In this document: one piece after another, positions 50,003 through 59,021 of the stretch
Numbering within the stretch: position 1 is the stretch's first letter
How the letters are laid out: the number at the start of each line of letters is the position of its first letter
Assembly (NCBI GenBank): GCA_033763995.1
Contig: JANRJL010000020.1
Location: 4,468 to 68,467 of the forward strand
Direction: 5' to 3'
DNA: 64,000 nucleotides
Source: GCA-2737725 sp033763995
GTDB lineage: Bacteria > Pseudomonadota > Alphaproteobacteria > Rhodospirillales > Rhodospirillaceae
Notes under the pieces: generated by a model
Told to the model about the DNA's origin: nothing
The model's input: the letters and a program-made list of their open reading frames with translations, nothing else
Database searches by the model: none
Position numbers and translations under genes: made by a program

Positions 50003-51300
50003 GCGCACCGCTGAAAATCGCCGTCGCCGGCCTGGGCACCGTCGGGGCCGGAACGCTGAAGCTGCTGGCCGCCAACGGGCCCGCCATCGCCGCCAAATGC
50101 GGCCGGCCCGTCGTGGTCACGGCCGTCAGCGCGCGCGACCGCAAGAAAGATCGCGGCATCGACCTCGCGTCCTACAAGTGGTTCGACGATCCCGTCGACA
50201 TGGCGGCCACCGCCGACGCCGACGTGATCGTGGAATTGATCGGCGGCGCCGAGGGCTCCGCGCGCAAGACCGTGGAGGCGGCGCTCGCCAAGGGCCGTCA
50301 CGTCGTCACCGCCAACAAGGCGCTGCTGGCGCATCATGGCGTTACGCTGGCGGCCACCGCCGAACGAGCTGGCTTGGCGCTCGCTTACGAGGCGGCCGTG
50401 GCGGGCGGCATTCCCATCATCAAGTCCCTGCGCGAAGGGCTGGCGGGCAATGCCGTCAAGCGCATCTACGGCATCCTCAACGGTACCTGCAATTACATCC
50501 TCACCACCATGCGCGAGACGCGGCGCGACTTCGCGGGCGTGCTCAAGGACGCGCAGGATCTAGGTTACGCCGAGGCCGACCCGTCGTTCGATGTCGACGG
50601 TGTCGACGCGGCCCACAAGCTCGCGATCCTCGCCAGCGTGGCCTTCGGCTGCGAGGTGGACTTCAAGAGCGTCCACGTGGAAGGCATCCGCCGCATCTCG
50701 GCGCTCGATATCACCTACGCCGAGCAACTGGGCTTTCGCATCAAACTGATCGGCCTGGCCGCGCGCACCGACGGCGGCATCGAGCAGCGCGTGCACCCCT
50801 GTTTGATCGCGCCGGACTCGCCCTTGGCGGCGGTCGAAGGCGTGTTCAATGCCGTGGTGACGGAAGGCGATTTTGTCGGCCGTTCGGTGCTGGAGGGGCG
50901 CGGCGCGGGGGCGGGGCCCACGGCCTCGGCGGTTGTCGCCGACCTCATCGATATCGGCGCCGGCCGGCGTGTGCCGACCTTTGGCGTGCCTGCGCAGGCC
51001 CTCAAGAAACTTCCCACCATTCCCGTGGCGCGGCGCGTCGGCGCCTATTACGTGCGATTGGTGGTGATGGACCGCCCCGGCGTGATGGCCGACATCGCGA
51101 TTGCGTTTCGCGACGAGTCCGTGTCGATGGAATCCGTGCTGCAGCGCGGACGCAATGCCAATGCCAACGTCAATGTCGTCATCGTCACCCATGACACCGA
51201 GGAAGGCCCGCTGGCGCGCGCGCTGAAGAAACTCGAGGCCAACGCCGCCGTGGTCGAACCGCCGCACATGATTCGCATCGAGCGGTTCCCGGCACCATGA
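49999..51300 (+). CDS. hom: Homoserine dehydrogenase
   Basis: A 433-residue enzyme reducing aspartate semialdehyde to homoserine for threonine and methionine. The start is a GTG overlapping the aminotransferase stop. The NAD(P)-binding loop is VAGLGTVGAGT, the catalytic region follows KALLAHHGVTLA and AYEAAVAGGIPIIKSLREGLA, then GILNGTCNYIL and ADPSFDVDGVDAAHKLAILA, and the C-terminal ACT domain (RLVVMDRPGVMADIAIAF) mediates feedback inhibition. Length is standard for the ACT-containing type. Confidence 0.96.
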   Translation: MSAPLKIAVAGLGTVGAGTLKLLAANGPAIAAKCGRPVVVTAVSARDRKKDRGIDLASYKWFDDPVDMAATADADVIVELIGGAEGSARKTVEAALAKGRHVVTANKALLAHHGVTLAATAERAGLALAYEAAVAGGIPIIKSLREGLAGNAVKRIYGILNGTCNYILTTMRETRRDFAGVLKDAQDLGYAEADPSFDVDGVDAAHKLAILASVAFGCEVDFKSVHVEGIRRISALDITYAEQLGFRIKLIGLAARTDGGIEQRVHPCLIAPDSPLAAVEGVFNAVVTEGDFVGRSVLEGRGAGAGPTASAVVADLIDIGAGRRVPTFGVPAQALKKLPTIPVARRVGAYYVRLVVMDRPGVMADIAIAFRDESVSMESVLQRGRNANANVNVVIVTHDTEEGPLARALKKLEANAAVVEPPHMIRIERFPAP

Positions 51301-51319
51301 CGATCGGGGGATCATAAAA

Positions 51320-52309
51320 ATGTCCAAGCAGCTCGATTCGAGTTTCGCCAACGTGCTGGAGCGCAATCTGGCGCTGGAGACCGTGCGCGTCACCGAGGCC
51401 GCCGCTCTGTCGGCCTCGCGCCTCATGGGCCGCGGCGACGAAAAGGCGGCCGACCAGGCCGCGGTGGACGCCATGCGCAAGGCGCTCAACAGCCTCAATA
51501 TCGCCGGCACGGTGGTGATCGGCGAGGGCGAGCGCGACGAAGCGCCGATGCTCTATATCGGCGAGAAGGTGGGCTCGGGCGAGGGGCCCAAGGTCGACAT
51601 CGCGCTGGACCCGCTGGAAGGCACCACCATCACCGCCAAGGGCGGCGCCAATGCGCTGGCCGTGATCGCCATGGCCGAGGCCGGCAATTTCTTGAACGCG
51701 CCCGATGTGTACATGGACAAGATCGCCGTGGGCCCCGGCTTGCCCGAAGGCGTGGTCGATCTCGACACCGCGCCCGGCGACAACCTCAAGAATCTCGCCA
51801 AGGCGAAATCCTGCGCCGTGGCCGATTTGCTGGTCTGCATCCTCGACCGTCCGCGCCACGCCGACTTGATCGCCAAGGTCCGCGCGTCCGGTGCGCGCAT
51901 CATGCTGATCTCCGACGGCGACGTCTCCGGCGTCATCGCCACCGCGCAAGCCGATTCGGGCGTGGACATTTACATGGGCTCCGGCGGCGCGCCCGAGGGC
52001 GTACTGGCGGCTGCTGCGTTGCGCTGCATCGGCGGGCAGATGCAGGGCCGGCTGTTGTTCCGCAACGACGACGAAAAGGGCCGCGCCCGCAAGCTCGGCA
52101 TCGCCGATCTCAACCGCAAATATTCCATGCTCGACATGGCCAAGGGCAACGTCATGTTCGCCGCCACGGGGGTCACCAACGGCGCGATGCTGAAGGGCGT
52201 GCGCCGCATGCCCGGCGGCGCCGTGACCCATTCGCTGGTCATGCGCTCCAAGTCGGGCACCGTGCGCTATGTCGAGGCGCATCACCGCTTCGACGGCGAC
52301 ACGAAGTAA
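51320..52309 (+). CDS. glpX: Fructose-1,6-bisphosphatase class II
   Basis: A 329-residue GlpX phosphatase for gluconeogenesis and, in some species, the Calvin cycle. The Li+-sensitive phosphatase-fold signature is VVIGEGERDEAPMLYIGEKVG and DIALDPLEGTTITAKG, with the metal-binding Glu and Asp residues; SGGAPEGVLAAAALRCIGG is the sugar-phosphate loop. The GGGGGA ribosome site is before the ATG. Located between hom and recJ in the typical alphaproteobacterial order. Confidence 0.96.
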   Translation: MSKQLDSSFANVLERNLALETVRVTEAAALSASRLMGRGDEKAADQAAVDAMRKALNSLNIAGTVVIGEGERDEAPMLYIGEKVGSGEGPKVDIALDPLEGTTITAKGGANALAVIAMAEAGNFLNAPDVYMDKIAVGPGLPEGVVDLDTAPGDNLKNLAKAKSCAVADLLVCILDRPRHADLIAKVRASGARIMLISDGDVSGVIATAQADSGVDIYMGSGGAPEGVLAAAALRCIGGQMQGRLLFRNDDEKGRARKLGIADLNRKYSMLDMAKGNVMFAATGVTNGAMLKGVRRMPGGAVTHSLVMRSKSGTVRYVEAHHRFDGDTK

Positions 52310-52338
52310 CCATTGCGCAACGCCCTCGGCGCGTCGCC

Positions 52339-54111
52339 ATGACGACAGCCACCTGGACCGATGCGATCTCCTTGGGCGGGCGCCGCTGGCGGCTCTATCC
52401 CGTCAATGACGGCGACGTGAGGGCACTCACCATCGCCACCAACGTGCCCGATATCGTAGCGCGGGTCTTGGCGGCGCGCGGCGTCAGTCCCGAAGACGCC
52501 CCAAGTTTCTTGCATCCCACCTTGCGCGCACTCATGCCCGATCCCAGCGCGCTGGCGGGCATGGACGAGGCCGTGGCGCGGATCGTGCAAGCGGTCAACG
52601 CCGCGGAACCTATCGCGGTATTCGGCGACTACGATGTCGACGGCGCCACCTCGTCGGCGCTCTTGAAGCGATTTTTTCGCGCCATCGGTATCGATCTCAT
52701 CGTCTATATCCCCGACCGGATGAAGGAAGGCTACGGCCCCAATGCCGAAGCCATGAAGCACTTGGCCGGGCGGGGCGCGAAGGTCGTCATCACGGTCGAC
52801 TGCGGCATCACCGCCTTCACGCCGCTGCAGGCGGCGCGCGATGCGGGCCTCGATGTGGTCGTGGTGGATCACCACAAGGCCGAGCCCACGCTTCCCGTGG
52901 CCGCCGCCGTGGTCAACCCGAACCGCTTGGACGATACCAGCCGTCAGGGCCATTTGGCCGCCGTGGGCGTGGCGTTCCTGCTCGTTGTGGCGCTCAATCG
53001 CGCGCTGAGAACCTCGGGCTGGTACACGGCCAAGGGCGTGGCCGAGCCCGACCTCAAGCAATGGCTCGATATCGTGGCGCTGGGCACCGTGGCCGACGTG
53101 GTGCCGCTCAAGGGCCTCAACCGCGCCTTCGTCCACAGCGGTCTTGCCATTCTGGGCAAGGGCGGCAACCGGGGCCTCACGGCCTTGGCGAAGGTCGCGC
53201 GCATCGATACCGCGCCGAGCGCTTACCACTTGGGATTCATCTACGGCCCGCGCGTTAACGCGGGTGGGCGCGTGGGCCAGGCCGATCTCGGCATTCGCCT
53301 GCTCTCGACCGACGACGGCGACGAAGCCTCGGCGCTGGCCATCAGGCTCGACGACTACAATCGCGCGCGGCAGGAAATCGAGGCCGCCGTGCTGGCCGAG
53401 GCCATCGAGCAAATCGAAAGCAAGACGCAGGATGATCCGGTGCTGTTCGCCGTCGGCGACAAGTGGCACCCGGGCGTCATCGGCATTGTCGCGAGCCGCC
53501 TGAAGGACCGGTACGACCGGCCCACCATCGTCATCGCGCTCGACGGCGGCATGGCCAAGGGCTCGGGGCGTTCCATCAAGGGCGTCGATTTGGGCCGCAG
53601 CGTGTTGGCCGCGCGCGAGGCGGGCTTGCTCATCAACGGCGGCGGTCATCCCATGGCGGCGGGCCTGACGGTGGACGCGGGCAAGATCGACGCGCTGCGG
53701 TCGTTCCTCAATCAGAACGTCCGCGAACAAACCGCCTCGGGCCTGGATGCCGCGCCCTTGTGGCTCGATGGTTTGCTCTCCATCGACGGTATCAGCGACG
53801 ACTTGGTCAACACCTTGTCCGATCTCGAGCCTTTCGGCTCGGGCAACGACGAGCCGCGCTTCGCGGTGCTCGATGCCCAAGTCGCCAAGGCCGACATCGT
53901 CGGCTCAGGGCATGTGCGGTGTTTTCTGGCGGGGCGCGGCGGCGGGCGCCTCAAGGCCATCGCGTTTCGCAGCGCCGATTCACAATTGGGCGTGGCGCTG
54001 TTGAATGCGCAAGGCCGCCTGATGCACCTGAGCGGAACGATCCGCCGCGAAACATGGCAAGGCCGAACCAACGTGCAACTCGTCATCGACGACGGCATGG
54101 TTGCGAGTTGA
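52339..54111 (+). CDS. recJ: Single-stranded-DNA-specific exonuclease RecJ
   Basis: A 590-residue 5'-3' exonuclease used in recombination and mismatch repair. The DHH-superfamily motifs are FGDYDVDGATSSALL (motif I), VVVDHHKAE (motif III, DHH) and the DHHA1-type GGGHPMAAGLTV later; residues between carry the other metal ligands. The oligonucleotide-binding region lies at 450-560. Length is normal. It is the last of the aminotransferase-hom-glpX-recJ run. Confidence 0.96.
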   Translation: MTTATWTDAISLGGRRWRLYPVNDGDVRALTIATNVPDIVARVLAARGVSPEDAPSFLHPTLRALMPDPSALAGMDEAVARIVQAVNAAEPIAVFGDYDVDGATSSALLKRFFRAIGIDLIVYIPDRMKEGYGPNAEAMKHLAGRGAKVVITVDCGITAFTPLQAARDAGLDVVVVDHHKAEPTLPVAAAVVNPNRLDDTSRQGHLAAVGVAFLLVVALNRALRTSGWYTAKGVAEPDLKQWLDIVALGTVADVVPLKGLNRAFVHSGLAILGKGGNRGLTALAKVARIDTAPSAYHLGFIYGPRVNAGGRVGQADLGIRLLSTDDGDEASALAIRLDDYNRARQEIEAAVLAEAIEQIESKTQDDPVLFAVGDKWHPGVIGIVASRLKDRYDRPTIVIALDGGMAKGSGRSIKGVDLGRSVLAAREAGLLINGGGHPMAAGLTVDAGKIDALRSFLNQNVREQTASGLDAAPLWLDGLLSIDGISDDLVNTLSDLEPFGSGNDEPRFAVLDAQVAKADIVGSGHVRCFLAGRGGGRLKAIAFRSADSQLGVALLNAQGRLMHLSGTIRRETWQGRTNVQLVIDDGMVAS

Positions 54112-54258
54112 TCGCGCGGTTGTTGCTGCCTTGTTTTCCCCAAAGAATTCAAGGATTTCGCGGCGTTGACGGGTTTTGCGAACCATGCGAGGGTCGCGCC
54201 GATGTTGGGCGGCGACGTGTTCTGCCTGGCGATAATGCAATGCGAGAAGGGGGACGGT

Positions 54259-54903
54259 ATGCCGTTCATGAAAAAAGTTGTGATGAGTGCCGCCGTGTGC
54301 GGCGCGATGGTGCTGGGCGCTGCCGGTGCGCAGGCCCAAAGCGGTGAATTCGACGGCTCGACGTTCACTTGCCTGCAATATACCAGCGGCCAAGGCGACA
54401 ATTCCTCGACCAAGGCGCAGGTCGATTTGGCCAAGCTGTGGATGATGGGTTACCTGACCGGCTATTATAAGGCCAAGGGCAATCTTGAACTGGTCGACGA
54501 AGGCAAGGCCAAAGACAGCGTCTTGAGCGCGCTCGTCTCCAAGTGCCGCGAAAATCCGTCGGTGACGATCATGACCGTGGGTCTGCAAGCCATCGCCACT
54601 GATGCGCGCAAGATGCCCAGCAAGCCCAGCGACGACATCGACTTGACCAGCTACACCTGCGCCAATCATGTCGACGCGCGCGGCGGGGCCGCGTCGCAAG
54701 CGATGAAGGCCGATCTGGCCGAGTTGTGGGCTTTCGCGTTTATTCAAGGCTACAAGAACCTGAATCAGCCCGACATGGTGATCCCCATGGAGAACAAGCC
54801 CGTGTTGACCGGCGCCATCACCAAGAACTGCGGCAAGAACCTCGACAAGACGTTCTTGGACCTGACGGCCATGGTTGCGCAGGCCGTGAAGCTGGGCGGT
54901 TAG
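54259..54903 (+). CDS. Secreted tandem HdeA-like protein
   Basis: A 214-residue exported protein. A signal peptide (residues 1-27, ending QAQ) is followed by two similar halves: half 1 has TCLQYTSGQ, then AKLWMMGYLTGYY, then a lysine-cysteine pair; half 2 has TCANHVDA, then LAELWAFAFIQGYKN, then KNCGKN. Each half shows the HdeA/HdeB-like pattern of a helical bundle with two cysteines. HdeA is an acid-activated periplasmic chaperone; double-domain versions are less common. A GGGGGA ribosome site precedes the ATG at 54259. Confidence 0.7.
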   Translation: MPFMKKVVMSAAVCGAMVLGAAGAQAQSGEFDGSTFTCLQYTSGQGDNSSTKAQVDLAKLWMMGYLTGYYKAKGNLELVDEGKAKDSVLSALVSKCRENPSVTIMTVGLQAIATDARKMPSKPSDDIDLTSYTCANHVDARGGAASQAMKADLAELWAFAFIQGYKNLNQPDMVIPMENKPVLTGAITKNCGKNLDKTFLDLTAMVAQAVKLGG

Positions 54904-54928
54904 TTCCTCGACAATTCTGAATTTAGAA

Positions 54929-54958
54929 ACGGGCCCGAGCATTCGGGCCCGTTTTTAT
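54929..54958. terminator. Bidirectional Rho-independent terminator
   Basis: ACGGGCCCGAgcatTCGGGCCCGTTTTTATTT, a ten-base stem with T tract on the plus strand and an A-rich side for the minus strand. It serves the HdeA-like gene and the convergent acetyltransferase. Confidence 0.9.
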
Positions 54959-55551
54959 TTGACGCGCTTGCGCTTGCGTCGCCGGCGGCCCACTTCGCGC
55001 TCGGGCAGGGTGCTGTCGCCTTCGCCCAAGGCGCGCTGCATCAGCACCGCGTCGGACCATTTGCCGAACTTATAGCCGCTGGAGCGCAACGCGCCGATGA
55101 CGGCGAAGCCGTGGCGGCTGTGGAGCGCGATGGAGGCGGCGTTGGCGCTGTCGCCGATGACGGCGATCATCTGCCGGTAGCCCAGCGCGATGCAGCGATC
55201 GATCAGCGCGGACATCAACGCGTTGCCGATGCCCCGGCCCATCATGTCGGGGGCGATGTAGATCGAATCCTCGATGGTGTAGCGGTAGGCCGAGCGCTCG
55301 CGGAACGGTCCGCCGTAGGCGTAGCCGGCGATGCGCTTGCCCACCATGGCGACGAAATAGGGCATGCGCTGGACTTCCAGCTTCTGCCAGCGCGCGGTCA
55401 TCTCGGCCACGGTCGGCGCTTCCTCCTCGAAGGACGAGGTGCTGGTCAGCACGTAGTGGGCGTAGATCTCCTGGATGGCCGGAAGGTCTTCCTCGGTGGC
55501 GGGGCGAATGCGGACCTTCGCGCCGGAGGGCAGGGCATGGGCGGACGACAT
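54955..55551 (-). CDS. GNAT acetyltransferase, phosphinothricin acetyltransferase-like
   Basis: A 198-residue acetyltransferase. IRPATEEDLPAIQEIYAHYV at the start, TSSFEEEAPTVAEM, GYAYGGPFRERSAYRYTIEDSIYI, and DMMGRGIGNALM (acetyl-CoA loop) are close to the PAT/YncA group, which N-acetylates phosphinothricin or methionine derivatives. The last 25 residues are strongly basic (RRRRKRKR), unusual for the family and perhaps for nucleic acid or membrane binding. Likely detoxification role; substrate not proven. Confidence 0.9.
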   Translation of the reverse strand: MSSAHALPSGAKVRIRPATEEDLPAIQEIYAHYVLTSTSSFEEEAPTVAEMTARWQKLEVQRMPYFVAMVGKRIAGYAYGGPFRERSAYRYTIEDSIYIAPDMMGRGIGNALMSALIDRCIALGYRQMIAVIGDSANAASIALHSRHGFAVIGALRSSGYKFGKWSDAVLMQRALGEGDSTLPEREVGRRRRKRKRVK

Positions 55552-55696
55552 GGGCGGCGGAGAAACCTATGGGGCGCGACGGACGGCGTCCGCGCGGATC
55601 GCGCGCGACGCCCCGGCTGCTTAGCGTATTTCCAGCCTTTGGCGCAATCGCGCCTGGGCCCGAACACCCCCCGATTCCGCCGGGTCGCGCCAAGGC

Positions 55697-55725
55697 TTGA
55701 TTTTGGCGCCCCCAGCCGCTAAGAC
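55697..55725 (+). promoter_or_regulatory. Probable promoter of tRNA-Glu
   Basis: TTGATT (55697-55702), 17-bp spacer, TAAGAC (55720-55725); transcription would begin about 45 bases before the tRNA. The -10 box is weak. Confidence 0.5.
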
Positions 55726-55777
55726 CGCCCCGCTTCACGATGTTTCCGGGGCCTGCCCAAGGGCCCATCCGGACAGT

Positions 55778-55853
55778 GTCCCCATCGTCTAGAGGCCTAG
55801 GACATCGCCCTTTCACGGCGGTAACCGGGGTTCGAATCCCCGTGGGGACGCCA
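55778..55853 (+). tRNA. tRNA-Glu (TTC)
   Basis: A 76-nt cloverleaf: acceptor GTCCCCA pairs with TGGGGAC, D-stem and loop around GTCTAGAGGCCTAGGAC, anticodon TTC at 55812-55814, T-arm CCGGGGTTCGAATCCCCG with loop TTCGAAT, discriminator G, CCA encoded. It marks the left border of a lower-G+C segment. Confidence 0.97.
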
Positions 55854-56273
55854 ACCTTGATGGAGCTACGAACACCTGGGAGATCAGGGTTCGGCTGTAA
55901 CGGCCTTCTTCGATCATACCGAAACGATAGGCTCTGCATTCCTTGATCGAGCCATGTGACATGGGCGCCTTAGTTCTCACTTCCGTTTCAAATGGTGTCG
56001 CAGGTGCTGGCAATAACAAGCCGCCTAGGAATGCGGGCAAGTCCAAGTAGCCGTCCAAGTCGGGCGAGTATTGAATTCGTGTATCCTATAGTAATAGAAG
56101 TGCTGGGTTTGCCATCACGACCGGGCGAGTGAAAAAAAATTTTAAGAAATGGGCTCGGCCTCACTCCCTAGCATCGTGGAGAGCCCTTCCTATGGCTTAA
56201 TTGTCTCAGGGGGTTACGTATTGTTGCAACCAACCGCTTGCACATTTCTGGATTCTGAGCGTATTCTGAATCT
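55854..56273. other. 420-bp A+T-richer gap after tRNA-Glu
   Basis: No supported gene. A minus-strand frame (55813-56058) runs through the tRNA and is an artefact. The last 40 bases contain a weak promoter for the next gene: TTGCAC (56238-56243), 18 bp, TATTCT (56262-56267), which would start at or beside the ATG. No integrase or complete attachment repeat is visible. Confidence 0.6.
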
Positions 56274-56642
56274 ATGAGAAAGTTTCTCGCCCTTATTGCG
56301 CTGTTCGTCGCCTTCGGCTTTGCCGGTGGGGCTGAGACGCATTCCGTCGTGCATTCAGCCGCACAATGTGTTGAGGCGACAGACGTTTCTGGCGGACATT
56401 TTTTCTCTGTGGCACCCGAGCACGTTGCTGATCAGGCTGAGCATGAGGATCGAGACTGTTGCTGGAATGGACTTTGCTTCAATCCGTCACATTGTCATCA
56501 TTGTGGCGGCGCAACCGCATTGCTGCTTCCTGCGCCCAGCTCGATTTTTGTGACGGCAAGTCATGCTAAATTTGGGCCATCATCGGACAGCATGCCCGTT
56601 CTGTCGCTTTCTTACGCGATCATAGACCCTCCCCGAGCCTAA
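56274..56642 (+). CDS. Small exported Cys/His-rich protein at head of metal cluster
   Basis: A 122-residue protein with a signal peptide (residues 1-20, LIALFVAFGFAGGA). The mature region is rich in possible metal ligands: ETHSVVHSAAQCVEA, a DCCWNGLCFNPSHCHHCGG cluster around residues 63-81 (five Cys and three His), then a hydrophobic stretch to residue 100. The pattern suggests metal binding in the periplasm or exterior, with zinc, copper or cadmium as candidates. No known family recognised. It precedes czcC by 89 bp in the same direction. Confidence 0.7.
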   Translation: MRKFLALIALFVAFGFAGGAETHSVVHSAAQCVEATDVSGGHFFSVAPEHVADQAEHEDRDCCWNGLCFNPSHCHHCGGATALLLPAPSSIFVTASHAKFGPSSDSMPVLSLSYAIIDPPRA

Positions 56643-56731
56643 TCGCAGACCGCTGTTTAGCCATTTTTGGCTTGGCAGCATGGTTGGCGCGTGGATTCAC
56701 GTGCCAAGAAAACGTGCGAAAAGGGCTTTTA

Positions 56732-58036
56732 ATGTTGATTCATTCGATTGTACGACCCCTGCTGCTGGCAGGTATGACGGTCATCTCTGTCGTCGGCGTG
56801 ACGGCTGCTCAAGAGCTAGCGCAAGACCCCATCCAGGTGGTGGCGCCTGGAAAGCCGATCACGTTACGCGACGCCATTGCGCGAGTAATGGACACTAACC
56901 CAAGACTAGCGGGGCAAAAATTTGCCCTGGCGGCGTCCGATGCGCGGCGCGATCAAGCGGCGCTTCGTCCAGCGTTTCAGGTTGGGCTGGAAGCAGAAGA
57001 TATATTTGGCACCGACCGCCTCTCTAAGTTTGATGACGCCACCATCACGTTGCAACTGAGCACTGTACTTGAACTCGGCGGTAAGCGCGGCAACCGTATC
57101 GGCGCTGCCGAACGCGAGCGCGGCCTGTTGCTGACAGAACTGGACGCCGAAAAGCTCGACATTATTGCCGAGGTTACGCGCCGGTTTATTCGTGTCGTCG
57201 CGGTGCAGCGTGAAGTCACGCTCGCCAAGCGCTCGCTTGAACTCGCCACGAATACCCGTAAGGCCGTTGCCTTGCGTGTCTCGACTGGTCGCGGCGCGGC
57301 CGTGGAAGAACGTAACGCTGAAATCGCTTTGACCCGCGCCGAGATTGAGAAATCCCGCGCTGAAACGGGTGTGTTGCAAGCCTGGCAAAGTTTATCCGCG
57401 ATGTGGGGCGGCGATGCTGGCGGATCGATGGCAGTGGCGGCTGAGCTGTTTACGCTGCCGGACCTCGGCGCGATGGCGGCACTGGACGCGATGCTTTTGC
57501 AAAATCCGAATCTGGCGCGATTTGCATCCGAGCGGCGGGTCGAGGAAGCAAAGTTACGATTGGCGGAATCTCAAGCCACCCCTGATCTGAGTGTTGGGGC
57601 TGGTGTACGCCGTCTAGAGGCCGACCGCAGCAATGCGTTTGTCTTGTCATTCTCCATGCCTTTGGGCACCGGCAGCCGCAGTGCGCCCTATGCTGCGGAA
57701 GCGCGCAGCAAGCTGCAACAATTAGATTTCCGCGAACAGGCGGCGCGGGCGGAACTCAAGGCTACTCTTTCCGCCTTGTACCAGGAGGCGTCGCAACGCG
57801 GCTCTGAGTTGGCGCTGTTGCGTGAAAAAGCCGTGCCGCAGGCGGAGAGCGCCAGCGACTTGACCCAGAGCGGATTTAGCGCAGGCCGATTTTCGCTGCT
57901 GGAACTCCTCACCGCCCAACAACAGCTTATTGAACTTCAGCGCTCGGCCATCGATGCGGCGGTCGCCTATCACAACGCATTGATCGAAATTGAGCGTTTG
58001 ACTGCGCGCTCGGCCAGTGCCGGTGTCGGAAATTAG
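56732..58036 (+). CDS. czcC: Outer-membrane efflux protein, CzcC-like (TolC family)
   Basis: A 434-residue outer-membrane channel of the OEP family. Signal peptide 1-25; two OEP repeats follow, with the first near ITLRDAIARVMDTNPRLAG and TLQLSTVLELGGKRGNRI, and the second near LLREKAVPQAESASDLTQ and FSAGRFSLLELLTAQQQLIELQ. It forms the exit channel for CzcBA. The start at the ATG 56732 has AAGGG upstream; the frame also opens at 56672 but the extra residues are not signal-like. Confidence 0.92.
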   Translation: MLIHSIVRPLLLAGMTVISVVGVTAAQELAQDPIQVVAPGKPITLRDAIARVMDTNPRLAGQKFALAASDARRDQAALRPAFQVGLEAEDIFGTDRLSKFDDATITLQLSTVLELGGKRGNRIGAAERERGLLLTELDAEKLDIIAEVTRRFIRVVAVQREVTLAKRSLELATNTRKAVALRVSTGRGAAVEERNAEIALTRAEIEKSRAETGVLQAWQSLSAMWGGDAGGSMAVAAELFTLPDLGAMAALDAMLLQNPNLARFASERRVEEAKLRLAESQATPDLSVGAGVRRLEADRSNAFVLSFSMPLGTGSRSAPYAAEARSKLQQLDFREQAARAELKATLSALYQEASQRGSELALLREKAVPQAESASDLTQSGFSAGRFSLLELLTAQQQLIELQRSAIDAAVAYHNALIEIERLTARSASAGVGN

Positions 58037-58050
58037 GAAGGGTTAAGATA

Positions 58051-59010
58051 ATGAAACGTCAAAACATAGCCATTGCAGCCGTCGCGGCAATAACCCTCGT
58101 GCTGGGTGCAGTCATTCTGTCGCTCGATCCTGCAACGGTCGCTCAAGAACATGGCGACGAGCATGACCATGGCCATGAGGAAGGCGGCGGTATGCCGTCC
58201 CATGTGGAGATCACGCCGCAAGCCGCCATCGCCGCAGGCGCGAAGCTGACCCAGGCGGGGCCGGGTAAGGTCGCGCAAACGCTCATGACCAGCGGCACGG
58301 TTGTTTTTGACTCAGCTGGTATGGCGCGGGCGCGGGCGCGGTTTCCAGGTATCGTGCGTGAGGTGCGCAAAAACGTGGGTGATAAAGCCGCCACTGGCGA
58401 AACCTTGGCCATGGTTGAGAGCAATGACAGCCTTCAGTCCTACGCTGTGAAGGCTCCCATCGACGGGGTCATCATCGCCCGCAATACAAACCTTGGCGAA
58501 ATCGCCGACGACTCCCCCCTTTTTGTGATCGCAAATCCATCACGAGTGTGGGCGGAACTGCACATTTTTTCCAAAGACCTCGGCACCGCTGCGGTCGGCC
58601 AGAAAGTCATGTTGCAAGCCTCAGATAAATCGGTTCAAGGCAATGGCGTTATCTCCGCCATTCTGCCGGTCACGGAAACTTCCACACAAACCGTCATCGC
58701 ACGCGTGTCCTTGGACGACGCCGATGGCCGCTGGCGGCCGGGCATGATTGTTGGAGCCGATATTGTATGGGCCGAACGCGAGGTGCCGGTCGCGGTGCCG
58801 ATGGCCGCGATCCAGACCATCAACGAGAAGCCGGTCGTTTTCGTTCAGGACGGCAAGGAGTTTGAGGTGCGCCAGGTACTGCTTGGCGCGGTTAACGGCG
58901 ACTGGGCCGAGGTAATCGAGGGCCTTTATGAAGGCGAAACCTATGTTTCCGCCAACAGCTTCCTGATGAAGGCAGACGCGGGCAAGGCGTCCGCCGAGCA
59001 TGAGCATTAA
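58051..59010 (+). CDS. czcB: Metal efflux membrane-fusion protein, CzcB-like
   Basis: A 319-residue periplasmic adaptor. A membrane anchor/signal at 5-25 is followed by a His-rich strip (EHGDEHDHGHEEGGG) able to bind metal. The lipoyl-like domain appears as RARFPGIVREVRKNVGDKA and KAPIDGVIIARN, the hairpin is short (typical of heavy-metal RND adaptors), and the beta-barrel and membrane-proximal parts follow (RVSLDDADGRWRPGMIVGADI). It ends AEHEH. Fifteen bases after czcC. Confidence 0.93.
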   Translation: MKRQNIAIAAVAAITLVLGAVILSLDPATVAQEHGDEHDHGHEEGGGMPSHVEITPQAAIAAGAKLTQAGPGKVAQTLMTSGTVVFDSAGMARARARFPGIVREVRKNVGDKAATGETLAMVESNDSLQSYAVKAPIDGVIIARNTNLGEIADDSPLFVIANPSRVWAELHIFSKDLGTAAVGQKVMLQASDKSVQGNGVISAILPVTETSTQTVIARVSLDDADGRWRPGMIVGADIVWAEREVPVAVPMAAIQTINEKPVVFVQDGKEFEVRQVLLGAVNGDWAEVIEGLYEGETYVSANSFLMKADAGKASAEHEH

Positions 59011-59021
59011 GGAGAACGACC

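Noticed and set aside
55813..56058. An 81-codon minus-strand frame ending in the tRNA-Glu gene
   Set aside because: It overlaps the tRNA; the terminal SPRGFEPR-type residues are the usual translation of a tRNA 3' half.
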